Below are positions 14,815 to 24,165 of a stretch of 64,000 nt of DNA, in pieces; the first letter of the stretch is position 1; each line of letters starts with the position of its first letter. The stretch is from Geminocystis sp. NIES-3709. Lineage in GTDB: Bacteria > Cyanobacteriota > Cyanobacteriia > Cyanobacteriales > Cyanobacteriaceae. Under the pieces are notes generated by a model. It did not search any database and was not told the DNA's origin. It was given only the letters and a program-made list of their open reading frames with translations. Where the stretch lies: contig NZ_AP014821.1 in assembly GCF_001548115.1 (NCBI RefSeq), positions 744,001 through 808,000 of the forward strand, read 5' to 3'. A program made the position numbers and the translations under genes.

Positions 14815-17254
14815 ATTGGAACATTTAGAATTACCGAAAACCGAGATAGAATACACGAGAAAACTTAACGGAGGAGGGACATCCCATAAAAGAACGAATA
14901 GAAGTTCTCATGGTACTAAACTTTTAAATCAATTAGATTCTATTAGTAATCGTCCTGAAAAAGAGTATTCCCCTTTTGGGATTAATCCTAAACTTATTTT
15001 CAAAATTAAATTGAGAAAAGATTTTAATTTTTCAGATGAAAAAGTAATTAAATCAGGATTAAATTTAGTTGCCAAAGAAACAAAATTAAAACAAGCTATT
15101 ATTGTCTTTTCTTCAGACGATAATTTGAAGATTTTTAGAGAAAAATTACAGGCTTATAGTGGTTTGGTAAAAGATAGTTACGAATATGGATATTTAGATG
15201 ACATTGAAGATTTAGTTTCATTAGAAGCCCGGGATAAAATAGGACGCTTATTACAGTTAAAACCATTAGAAAAAGATGAATTAGTGCCTTTAGATTTGGA
15301 ATTATGGCATACAGGTAATAAAACAGAAATGAAAGATTATATTGAAAATCTTGATTCTTTTTTAAAAGATTTTAAAGAATATCCAAATATGAAAGTTACA
15401 GACAAATATATAGGAAATTATATTTGTGTAGCTAGAATTAAAATAAGGCAAGAAGTCTTAGAAATATTATTAGCAGAAGATGCCGTTAAAGAAATTGATC
15501 GTCGCTCCAAACCAGCTTTTGAATCTTATCAAGAAATAAATATTCCTTTATCTAAATTTCCAAATGTTATTTCTCCACCTGTAAATAATACGGGAGTTTT
15601 AGTAATTGATTCAGGTGTACAAAGAGGTCATCCATTAATTAAAAATACATTAGGTGATGCTGAAGTTTTTCGAGATCCAGAAGGAACATTAATTAATGGA
15701 AATGAAGATGATTGTGATCGAAAAACAGGTGGACATGGTACAGGTGTTTCAGGAATTGCTATTTATGGAGATATTAACAAGTGTATTAAAAATCAATCAT
15801 TTCAGCCTGAAGTTTGGCTTTTTTCTGCTCGTGTAACTAATGAAAATAATGAATATGATCCTGATTTATTGTTAGATAATCAATTAGAAAAAGCCGTTGA
15901 TTATTTTGTTGGAACTTACCCTAATTGTAAAGTTATTAATATTTCTCTTGGTGATAGTAATTTAATCTATCAAGATGGTCAAAAACAGTTTCGTTTAGCC
16001 GCAAAAATTGATGAACTTGCTTATCGTTGGCGGAATTATAATATACTATTTGTCATCTCGGCAGGTAATTTTCAATATCAACCTGAATCAAATGAATTAT
16101 TAAAAACACAATACCCTCAGTATTTATTAGATGAAAAGGCAAAAATTATAGAACCAGCTACGGCGGCGATTGCTCTAACGGTTGGTTCATTATCAATGGG
16201 AAAAGGAAGTATGACTTATTCTGAAGATGCTTGTCGAAATACCATCGCTCAAATAGAAGGTTATCCATCCCCATTTACGAGAATCGGTTTTGGAGTTGAT
16301 GGAATGATTAAACCAGAATTTGTTGATTTTGGTGGTGATTTAGTATTAGATAGAACGAACATAATTCCAAATGAGCCAGGTGCTTCAATCGTAACACTTA
16401 ATAAGGATTTTCAAGCAAATTTACTATTTAAAACATTTTGTGGAACTAGCTTTTCAGCACCTCGTGTTGCTAATTTAGCAGCCCAATTATTTACTAAATT
16501 TCCAGATGCGACATCTAATTTAATAAGAGCTTTAATTGCTGACTCTGCACAACTTCCCCAAGAAATCCCTAATGTTTTTCAAGGGACTACTTCTAAACAA
16601 GAACAAAATCGACTTCAAATCTATGGTTATGGACAACCAAATTTTGATAGATCTGCTTATTCTACAAAAAATCAAGTAGTTTTATTAGAAGATAATGGAA
16701 TTATACCCGTTGGCAAGTTTAGAATTTATGAAATTCCGGCCCTTCCTGACAATTTTCTCAAAATTAAAGGAAAAAGAAAAATATCGGTTACTTTGGCTTT
16801 TGATCCTCCTACTCGTCATACAAGAGGAGATTCTTATTTAGGAATAACAATGGAGTTTCGTCTTTTTAAAAATATAGATAAAGAAATTTTACAAACAGCT
16901 TTTCTAAAGGCAACTCAAGATGAAGGAACGGAAAATTTAACGGAAATATCAATTAAAAATTTAAAAGAAGAACACGGGAAGAATATTGATGTGAATTTAT
17001 CACCTACAAATAAACTTAGAAAAAAAGGAACTTTACAAAAAGGAGTAATTACTATATCTAAGAATAATTGGAAATATAACAAAAAACCTCTCTATATTGT
17101 TGTGATTTGTAATCGAAAATGGGCGAAAAAAGATGAAATTGACACTCAAAGATATGCTTTAGTCGCATCAGTTACTCATTCAAAAGAGGAAGTTGATCTT
17201 TATAATCAAATCAGACATCAAACTCGTATTTCTCAAAGAGTAAGAATCAAATAA
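14804..17254 (+). CDS. Subtilisin-like (S8) serine protease
   Basis: About 816 aa. Catalytic triad is intact: Asp in VLVIDSGVQ (residue ~269), His in GGHGTGVSG (~311) and Ser in GTSFSAPRVA (~549), with the oxyanion Asn region VISAGNFQ between. Residues 1-230 form a basic N-terminal domain (NGGGTSHKRTNRSSHG) lacking a signal peptide, so it acts inside the cell. The last ~170 residues form a beta-rich C-terminal domain (KRKISVTLAFDPPTRHTRGD). Start chosen at ATG 14804, overlapping the ATPase stop. With the ATPase it likely forms a regulated cytoplasmic protease, possibly an anti-phage effector. Confidence 0.85.
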   Translation: MMSKLEHLELPKTEIEYTRKLNGGGTSHKRTNRSSHGTKLLNQLDSISNRPEKEYSPFGINPKLIFKIKLRKDFNFSDEKVIKSGLNLVAKETKLKQAIIVFSSDDNLKIFREKLQAYSGLVKDSYEYGYLDDIEDLVSLEARDKIGRLLQLKPLEKDELVPLDLELWHTGNKTEMKDYIENLDSFLKDFKEYPNMKVTDKYIGNYICVARIKIRQEVLEILLAEDAVKEIDRRSKPAFESYQEINIPLSKFPNVISPPVNNTGVLVIDSGVQRGHPLIKNTLGDAEVFRDPEGTLINGNEDDCDRKTGGHGTGVSGIAIYGDINKCIKNQSFQPEVWLFSARVTNENNEYDPDLLLDNQLEKAVDYFVGTYPNCKVINISLGDSNLIYQDGQKQFRLAAKIDELAYRWRNYNILFVISAGNFQYQPESNELLKTQYPQYLLDEKAKIIEPATAAIALTVGSLSMGKGSMTYSEDACRNTIAQIEGYPSPFTRIGFGVDGMIKPEFVDFGGDLVLDRTNIIPNEPGASIVTLNKDFQANLLFKTFCGTSFSAPRVANLAAQLFTKFPDATSNLIRALIADSAQLPQEIPNVFQGTTSKQEQNRLQIYGYGQPNFDRSAYSTKNQVVLLEDNGIIPVGKFRIYEIPALPDNFLKIKGKRKISVTLAFDPPTRHTRGDSYLGITMEFRLFKNIDKEILQTAFLKATQDEGTENLTEISIKNLKEEHGKNIDVNLSPTNKLRKKGTLQKGVITISKNNWKYNKKPLYIVVICNRKWAKKDEIDTQRYALVASVTHSKEEVDLYNQIRHQTRISQRVRIK

Positions 17255-17260
17255 ATTTTC

Positions 17261-17350
17261 ATGAAGGCGATCTCTCACTCATTAACTGATGTAATTGCTA
17301 CATCCTTCTTAATCTCTACCAATCCTATTTACTTATCGATCGCTAAATAG
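17261..17350 (+). pseudogene. Truncated 5' copy of the DUF457 gene at 41493
   Basis: Encodes MKAISHSLTDVIATSFLIST NPIYLSIAK and stops, 29 residues. This matches the first 28 residues of the intact 41493-42512 gene with one change (G to D) and synonymous differences at DNA level. The similarity ends abruptly. It is a relic of an internal duplication. The remainder up to 17833 (about 480 bp) is AT-rich and no gene is supported there. Confidence 0.8.
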
Positions 17351-17833
17351 AAACACGTACACAGAATGTTTGGGAGTTCGATCGATAATATAGCAATCCT
17401 AAACGATTGGTGTATTATGTTTTAGATGTATTGCACGAACCTTTTATCTAGTCCATTTAGTCCCTTTAAAAGGAAAAATCCAGTGGTAAGATTGATTAAA
17501 AAGATTTATTCTAAAGGGATTAAATTAGCAAGTTCAGGGATGAAATTGGAACTTATATTAGTCGCCTTCCTCATATCAAAAAATGGTTTGTAGAAATTTT
17601 CCCTCAATCATCATAACGATAGGATCATCTTTTTTATAGTGTTCTCTAAAGTGATATTCATTAGTTTCATAAGTCTTTAGTTTAATTAGGAGCGATGGCA
17701 GATAAATTTATTGTTTATCTTGTATTTGCATAATTAGTATAAAAATTATCTCTTTTCATTCTTTTTTACAGTGTTTATTCTACATTTCTTGTAAATTATT
17801 GATTATCCATTTTATCCACAAATTTTAAAAAAA

Positions 17834-19795
17834 TTAAATATTTTGTTCTAATTTATCTATAATTTCTTTTAATTCTTTTTCTGATTTAGATTTTAATATA
17901 AAGCTACTAATTTTTTTAGGATTTTTAATCACATAACCATCAATAATTATTTTTAAATCTTTGATAAAGTCCAATTCAGATGATAAATTACTTTCTGTAT
18001 TGTATGATTTATAGCGATTTTTTAAAGACCATAAGCATCTTTGCTTATCAATATTGGTTTTCTTTATAAAAATGTCAAAATACTCTTGAGGTTTAATATA
18101 TTTAAAAATAGGAATATCAAGATAATTTTTATGATCATTATTAGTTATATTTTTAGAACATATAGCTTGTATATATGCACAAAAATTTTCCTCCATTAGT
18201 TTTAATAAATTATTAGCTTCATCAGGTAAATTTTGTTTTTTTGCAGAGTTTATACTTTTATTAACATACTTACTAAACTCCTTAAATTCTTGACTATCAC
18301 GACTTTGATACCATAAATTATTGTATATTTGTAGTTGATAGGTAAAATTTGCATCAAGTAAATTATTTTTGTATAAATGATCAAGATATTTTTTACCATA
18401 ATTGATAATATTTTTCTTAGATATTTTACAAAACCCATTTTCTGAAAGACATAAAAATATTCCAATAATATGTTTAATTACTCCTAAATCTTTATAATGT
18501 TTTTTCTTTAAATTTTCAATAACACTCTTAAAAGAATCGGTAAAATCTTCATCTTCTAAATTACTCCAATGATATAATTTTATCCATTCAGGTATATTTT
18601 GATTATTATATTTACTGTTATTCCACAATATTTCTAATCCTTCCTGATCTATTAAACCTTTATGAAAAAATTTTTGCCACCAAATAATATTTTGCAAATG
18701 CTCATTTTCTGAGTCTAGAATCTCAAGATCAAAAAAAGATAAAAATAATCTTATAGATTTTTCATCAATAATATTATTCATATTGGTTTTTATATTATTA
18801 TCGTTCTTTCTATTGTGATAATCTTTAGCTATAGTTTTATATATTGCATCTGGTACTAAACGAATATTTTTAGTTTCTAATCTACCATAATTTATTTCTA
18901 ACGAAAAAATTATAATAACTTTTAATATCTGATGTATAAATTCTGACGATTTTTGAGCTTCTTCAGGTAGTTTTTCAAAAACTCTTTTAAAATTTAATAT
19001 TATTTGCTTTAATATTCTCAAATTATGAGAGTCTGATTCTATATAAATATCTTCTATAGTATTTATATTCTTTTTTAGATAAACTTTAACTTCTTCTTGT
19101 ATTAATTCTTCAATAAAAAAATTTAAGGCACTATCTATATCGGAAATCATTTCTAAGGTTTGACCTATTATTTTTTCTTTAGTATTTTTATATTTATCAT
19201 GATTATTTTCTTCAATTTTATTTTCATTAAGAATAATCACTACTTTTAAATATTCTGAATCTACAAAATTATTAATATATCCGAATAATTCTTCAATAGG
19301 TATTTTACACCGTTCTAAATCATCAAATATTATTAAATTATATTTACTATCTTCCTCTAAGGATTGATTAAAAAAATCTTTAATATTTATTTTTTCCAAA
19401 GAAGGTTGTACATTACCATCTGGTTTTGAATCTTGATTCCAGTTTGTATTAATAACCCACTTGGATAATAGACCTCTTACTATTTTTCCAGCTATTTTTG
19501 CTGTTTTTGATGATAGTATTGGATGAACAGCTGCAAAAATAAGATCATCTATTTGAGAGACATTATTAATTCCATAAAGATTGATATATAAATTTTGCTT
19601 ATTACTTGAATTGCTTTTGAGTTTGTTTATATACTGATTAATAAACCAAGATTTCCCACTCCCCCATTCTCCTTTTATTAAAAGTGCAAAACCAGTCGAT
19701 TTTTCTTGAGATGAAAAATAGTCTAAATATTGTTCAATATGTTTATTTTTTTCTGAAATATATTCCGGCTGATTAGAGATGTTATTTATTTCCAT
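17834..19795 (-). CDS. KAP-family P-loop NTPase
   Basis: 653 aa. Walker A LIKGEWGSGKSWFINQY at about residues 41-57, preceded by EQYLDYFSSQEKSTGFALLI, and Walker B NLIIFDDLERCKIPIEELFG near 165, typical of KAP NTPases (E-G-x-W-G-x-GKS; DDLER). VVIILNENKI is the sensor strand. Most bacterial KAP proteins have membrane helices inserted in the domain; AAVHPILSSKTAKIAGKIVR may be amphipathic, but no clear TM is seen. KAP NTPases are frequent in defence islands. Downstream of the helicase by 145 bp on the same strand, it could be the last gene of that operon or independent. Confidence 0.75.
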   Translation of the reverse strand: MEINNISNQPEYISEKNKHIEQYLDYFSSQEKSTGFALLIKGEWGSGKSWFINQYINKLKSNSSNKQNLYINLYGINNVSQIDDLIFAAVHPILSSKTAKIAGKIVRGLLSKWVINTNWNQDSKPDGNVQPSLEKINIKDFFNQSLEEDSKYNLIIFDDLERCKIPIEELFGYINNFVDSEYLKVVIILNENKIEENNHDKYKNTKEKIIGQTLEMISDIDSALNFFIEELIQEEVKVYLKKNINTIEDIYIESDSHNLRILKQIILNFKRVFEKLPEEAQKSSEFIHQILKVIIIFSLEINYGRLETKNIRLVPDAIYKTIAKDYHNRKNDNNIKTNMNNIIDEKSIRLFLSFFDLEILDSENEHLQNIIWWQKFFHKGLIDQEGLEILWNNSKYNNQNIPEWIKLYHWSNLEDEDFTDSFKSVIENLKKKHYKDLGVIKHIIGIFLCLSENGFCKISKKNIINYGKKYLDHLYKNNLLDANFTYQLQIYNNLWYQSRDSQEFKEFSKYVNKSINSAKKQNLPDEANNLLKLMEENFCAYIQAICSKNITNNDHKNYLDIPIFKYIKPQEYFDIFIKKTNIDKQRCLWSLKNRYKSYNTESNLSSELDFIKDLKIIIDGYVIKNPKKISSFILKSKSEKELKEIIDKLEQNI

Positions 19796-19940
19796 TTTTT
19801 AGATGATTTTATTTTATTAATATTAATTTTTTTGAGCTATTGTTTTTATTATGTAAAAATTAATTAATTTTCCCTCAACTATGTTAATTTCCTCCTCAGT
19901 AAGCCCGTAAAGTTCATAAACCAGTAAGTCTATCTCCTCA

Positions 19941-22900
19941 TTAAATTAACATCAATAAAGCAGATAAAGATAACTTTAATTTACTAGCTTTAATTACTTC
20001 CATATCAATCAGACTTAATCTATTCGTTTCATCCACCAATTGATTAATAAAATCATCATTTCCTAACTTACTTTTATCACCATCAGTAAATTGTTTTAAT
20101 AGTTTTTGCACCTGTTTATTCTGTTTATGTTGATTTAATTTATTTAAGATTTCTTTTACTATTTTTCGATTAACTCCTTCGGGAAAACTATCCATTTCTC
20201 GGATTCTTTTTTGTATCCTTGATACTCTCTCTGAACTAATATTAATATTCTCTGTACTATCTTCTCTCTCTAAATTTTGCTCATAATCTCTTTTTATTCC
20301 CATCAGTTTTTCATATAAACTATTTGCTCTTTCAATAATTACTGATGCTGATACTACTTCGTGATATTCTGGGGTTTGAAAACTGAGAGCGATCGACTTT
20401 CCATAAGCATCTTCTTCTCCTGTTAAATTATTCCAGTAAATCACTTCTTTTTTATCAGGGAGTGGTTCATTATTTGGACCGAAATAATTAATTGTTAATG
20501 CAAGTAAATTATGGGCGGAATCTGAATTATTTAGTTTGCCTAAACTGATGGGATTGGGGATATAATCATCCCCCAGACGTTGGACTAATTTCTTCAATTC
20601 TTCTGATTGTAAAATCTCATTTTCTGTATATAAATCTTTAGCAGTTTCCTGTTTATTATAGGTTTTTTCTTGAATATTATCCTGTTCCATTTTCCTGACT
20701 TTAACTAAACTTTGAATAAAGTCTATATAACCGGGTAAAATTTCATCATCAAAAGAAGTATCACCATAAACCGAAGCACCTAACTCTGTTAAATCATTAA
20801 TTTCTGGTATTTTTTGCCCATCTTCTGCTAAATCCCCCACCAGCTTCTTATGGAGATTATTTAATCTACTTGCCTGTCTGAGTAATTGACTTTCACTATT
20901 AGCATAATAGATATAGATGTAATCTGATTTATGTTGTTTAGGTCGATCGATTCTACCGATACGTTGTTCAAGAGTCATGGGATTCCAAGGTAAATCAATA
21001 TTTATTAGGTAATCAGCATCTTGGAGGTTTTGCCCTACGGAGAGAGTTTCAGAACCGATTAAAACAGCTATTTCTTCATCAAGAGATGGTTTATTACCTT
21101 TAGCGTTAGCGGAGGGGGCAAATAACCTAAATAACTCTAATCTTGTTATTCCTTTCTTCTCCCGTTGATTCTTGACTAGATTATGCTTATTTACCTTAAC
21201 TATATGATTATCGGTAAAATACCTTTTATTTCCTCCCATTGCCATACCAATACCTTTAGAAATAATGACAGTATCTTGTGCCATGTAGCGGTAGTAATCA
21301 ATGACAGTATCAGCAAAAGTAGAAATTAATAATACTTTATACCCTGATTTGACTAATTCTTTAACTTTAGCGGTAACAATCTGTCTTTTATGGTCAGTAA
21401 TAAATTCATCCTTTAATAAACTCTCAATCTCTATTAATTGCTCTTTGTCACTTTCACAATCCGTTAAAATTCTCTGGTAAATATCGATCGCTCTTTCATC
21501 TGTTAAATTATCGGTAGCTAAATTAATACTGGTTCTTAACTGTTGTCTTCTTTCCTCTTGGTTATTATCGATTTCCACCTCATCATCTTCATCTTCCCAA
21601 AAATCGTCGTTATCAAAATCAAGTAAATTATCCTCTAATTCATCTTGGTTAAACTCATTTTCAGTAATAAAATCATAGTGTAATAGCAAAAACTGCTTTA
21701 ATCCCTCACCATTTGCTGTTACACTCTCTAATCTTCTCTGTAATAATACGATACGATCGCTAAAGTTCTTAATTGTTCTTCTTAGTGCATACATACTAGA
21801 TTCTGCTCTTTGCAAAAACATTCTTCTTTGGTTGCGCAGGAGCGATCGTTGTTCAACAGTATCAGTAAAGTAGCGGATAGGGTCAGCAAAGGGGATAAAT
21901 AAGCTATTCTCAAATTGAGTAAAAATCTGTTCTAAGGCAGTTTCTGTTTTCGCTTCAAACTGTACAGGCAACCATTCAGCTATCCTTTTAGCATAGAGGT
22001 TTAAATCAGGAGTAGCATCCCTCAACATTTTACGGGTACGTTGCAAAAATAACTCTCGGTAAACGTTACGAAAAATAGGAGTATTATCAGTAAAGTTTTC
22101 CACTCCTATCTCCCTATTACTAAACCAATGAGCTAATTCGGGCGGAAAACCTAAATCCGTGAATCCTTCTGGACGAGTGAGAAAAGGGGATAATATATTG
22201 TAAATATCCTCTCGGCGGTTATTCCAAGGGGTAGCAGTTAATAGTAAATAATATCTTTGTCTGTTATCAACTATATCCTGTTGTCTAATGCGTAAACAGG
22301 TTTTATGGATGTGATTATTATAGTTTCTGATACCCTCATGGACTTCATCAATGATTACTAAGTCAGCACCACCATAACGGTTGAAATCATCAAGAAAATT
22401 ACTGTTTTTGCGACTCATTAGGTTTTTATTGTAGAGTTCGTAGTCACCTTTTCTAAAACCTAACTCCCTCATTTCTCTTTCCCAGTTAGAATGTAATTTT
22501 TTCGAGGCGATAATTGCTATTCTTACTTGTCCTTGATTATGTTGGTAAAGTTTAGCTACGGCGGAAGCTAATCTAGTTTTACCTAATCCCACTGCATCGG
22601 CACACACAGCAACCCCAAAATCCTGCATAATCCGATAACAGTGTTGCGAACCTGATTTTTGATGTTCAAATAGGATACCATCATTCACAAATTCTACTAA
22701 TAAATCACTATCTTCTACTCGTAATAAATGGGGTTTTTGTTGGGCTAACCAATAAATAAAATCCTCTGGTTGTCCGTGTCTTCCCTGTAAAATAAGTTCA
22801 ACAGCTTCTTTGAATCCTTCAATATCTGGAAAGTCAGGTATTACTATTCTCTGGATAATCTCAATCCCTTGACTTAATTCTAATAAATATGGTTTATCTG

Positions 22901-24164
22901 TACTAAGTATTATTTCTGTTAATTGTTGATGAGGGTGTTCTGCTAATACCTGAAATTCTGTTATTATCTTTGTCTTATCCTGTTGTTTAATAGTAACTAT
23001 AATTAATTCATTATCAGGAAATACGATCGAGTTCACATTTTCTAAATTATTACCAGTGATAGTAACGGTGATAGTTTCTCCTGCTGTTAATTGGTGAGGA
23101 GTAATAGCATCAATAACTGGTTTTTTAGCTTGTAATCGTTTACTTTTCTCTCTGATAATCTGGTCTAAAAACTCTTGGGAGAACTCAAGGATATAATCGG
23201 AATCTTCCCACTCCTCATCAAACTGCTCAATGGTATCTGTGATCGCTTCTAAGTCGATCGAGTCAGAATAATAAAGAAAAGTTACACTCTCTGCATTTCT
23301 GGTATGCGCCGCCTTCGTGAAGTTATCAGAACCTTCGTGCATTATGTGATTACCAAGATAATCTGTTAATATCCCTGTTTTCTTGTGGTAAATAGCTCTC
23401 CTTCCCGTGTCCATCTTCACCATCTTAATCTTCAGAACTTCTAATCTTACTAATTCTGCTAATATCTCTGTACTAGTGAGAGAACTATCATCAAGACTAT
23501 CAAGGAATTGTTGCAGGGTTTGGCGGACAAAGGGTAAACGATACTCAGGATTTTGTAGTTTCTTTAGTTCCTTTACATCCCTAACATTACAAAATCCCAT
23601 CCAGTCCATTAATAACCTTATTTCTCCCTCATTCTTTACAAGATGCTGTAACGGTTCTTCATATAGTTTTAATACACCACTCTCAAAATAGGCAGTCGAT
23701 CGACGGTATAGTTTTGTTCTTTCTAAATAAGCGGTAATAAAATCATTATATTTATCTTTATCATCAGGTAAATTAAACTTTCTTCTCCTTCTTATTTTGC
23801 TCTCTAATTCTAGGAAACTACCGGCTAATAAACTATCTTCTTTCTTTATATTTTCTAACTCTAAAAACTTCTCTATTATCTCTACTTTACTGGTTCTTAA
23901 TAAGGTATTATTTGGCAAATTATTCTCATTCTTTAATGTGTAGTAATACACATGGGCAGTATTTAAGTCTATTCTCACTAATTTATAGTTACTGTGCTTA
24001 CCAAATATTCCTAAAAAACTAACAATATTATTTAATAAATTATCTGCGTCTCGGCGTTTAAATATTAACCAGTATTGGTTATCAATTCCCTTAATAGTAT
24101 TACCTTGTTGATGATAATAAGGGCGTTGATTTTTGGTTATTTCTAAGATTACTTGATTTAGCAT
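19941..24164 (-). CDS. SNF2-type helicase with N-terminal PLD and IPT/TIG domains
   Basis: 1407 aa. Order: residues ~130-310 phospholipase-D-like nuclease (AYLERTKLYRRSTAYFESGV; the H-K-K-T-G-I-L-T-D stretch resembling HxKx4D; HEGSDNFTKAA); ~345-440 an IPT/TIG beta domain (ITPHQLTAGETITVTITGNN); ~500-1120 a SNF2/HepA helicase with Walker A-type ADAVGLGKTRLASAV, VIIDEVHEG, LTATPWNNR, and motifs V-VI LSVGQNLQDADYLINID, LPWNPMTLEQRIGRIDRP. The C-terminus is charged. Starts one base after the stop of the 24166 gene. Probably the DNA-translocating arm of a restriction-like system with the methylase and SIR2 upstream. Confidence 0.85.
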   Translation of the reverse strand: MLNQVILEITKNQRPYYHQQGNTIKGIDNQYWLIFKRRDADNLLNNIVSFLGIFGKHSNYKLVRIDLNTAHVYYYTLKNENNLPNNTLLRTSKVEIIEKFLELENIKKEDSLLAGSFLELESKIRRRRKFNLPDDKDKYNDFITAYLERTKLYRRSTAYFESGVLKLYEEPLQHLVKNEGEIRLLMDWMGFCNVRDVKELKKLQNPEYRLPFVRQTLQQFLDSLDDSSLTSTEILAELVRLEVLKIKMVKMDTGRRAIYHKKTGILTDYLGNHIMHEGSDNFTKAAHTRNAESVTFLYYSDSIDLEAITDTIEQFDEEWEDSDYILEFSQEFLDQIIREKSKRLQAKKPVIDAITPHQLTAGETITVTITGNNLENVNSIVFPDNELIIVTIKQQDKTKIITEFQVLAEHPHQQLTEIILSTDKPYLLELSQGIEIIQRIVIPDFPDIEGFKEAVELILQGRHGQPEDFIYWLAQQKPHLLRVEDSDLLVEFVNDGILFEHQKSGSQHCYRIMQDFGVAVCADAVGLGKTRLASAVAKLYQHNQGQVRIAIIASKKLHSNWEREMRELGFRKGDYELYNKNLMSRKNSNFLDDFNRYGGADLVIIDEVHEGIRNYNNHIHKTCLRIRQQDIVDNRQRYYLLLTATPWNNRREDIYNILSPFLTRPEGFTDLGFPPELAHWFSNREIGVENFTDNTPIFRNVYRELFLQRTRKMLRDATPDLNLYAKRIAEWLPVQFEAKTETALEQIFTQFENSLFIPFADPIRYFTDTVEQRSLLRNQRRMFLQRAESSMYALRRTIKNFSDRIVLLQRRLESVTANGEGLKQFLLLHYDFITENEFNQDELEDNLLDFDNDDFWEDEDDEVEIDNNQEERRQQLRTSINLATDNLTDERAIDIYQRILTDCESDKEQLIEIESLLKDEFITDHKRQIVTAKVKELVKSGYKVLLISTFADTVIDYYRYMAQDTVIISKGIGMAMGGNKRYFTDNHIVKVNKHNLVKNQREKKGITRLELFRLFAPSANAKGNKPSLDEEIAVLIGSETLSVGQNLQDADYLINIDLPWNPMTLEQRIGRIDRPKQHKSDYIYIYYANSESQLLRQASRLNNLHKKLVGDLAEDGQKIPEINDLTELGASVYGDTSFDDEILPGYIDFIQSLVKVRKMEQDNIQEKTYNKQETAKDLYTENEILQSEELKKLVQRLGDDYIPNPISLGKLNNSDSAHNLLALTINYFGPNNEPLPDKKEVIYWNNLTGEEDAYGKSIALSFQTPEYHEVVSASVIIERANSLYEKLMGIKRDYEQNLEREDSTENINISSERVSRIQKRIREMDSFPEGVNRKIVKEILNKLNQHKQNKQVQKLLKQFTDGDKSKLGNDDFINQLVDETNRLSLIDMEVIKASKLKLSLSALLMLI

Positions 24165-24165
24165 A

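Noticed and set aside
22198-22209. Half-matches to the palindrome (22199 TGTAAATATC, 12247, 15590, 60479)
   Set aside because: They retain only 9-11 bases and fall within what AT-rich DNA can give by chance; not counted as copies, although 12247 and 60479 may be decayed sites.
23407-23691. Open frames opposite the helicase and methylase genes (23407-23691, 28321-28530, 30446-30646)
   Set aside because: They lie wholly within confidently coded genes on the other strand and show no domain pattern or ribosome site.
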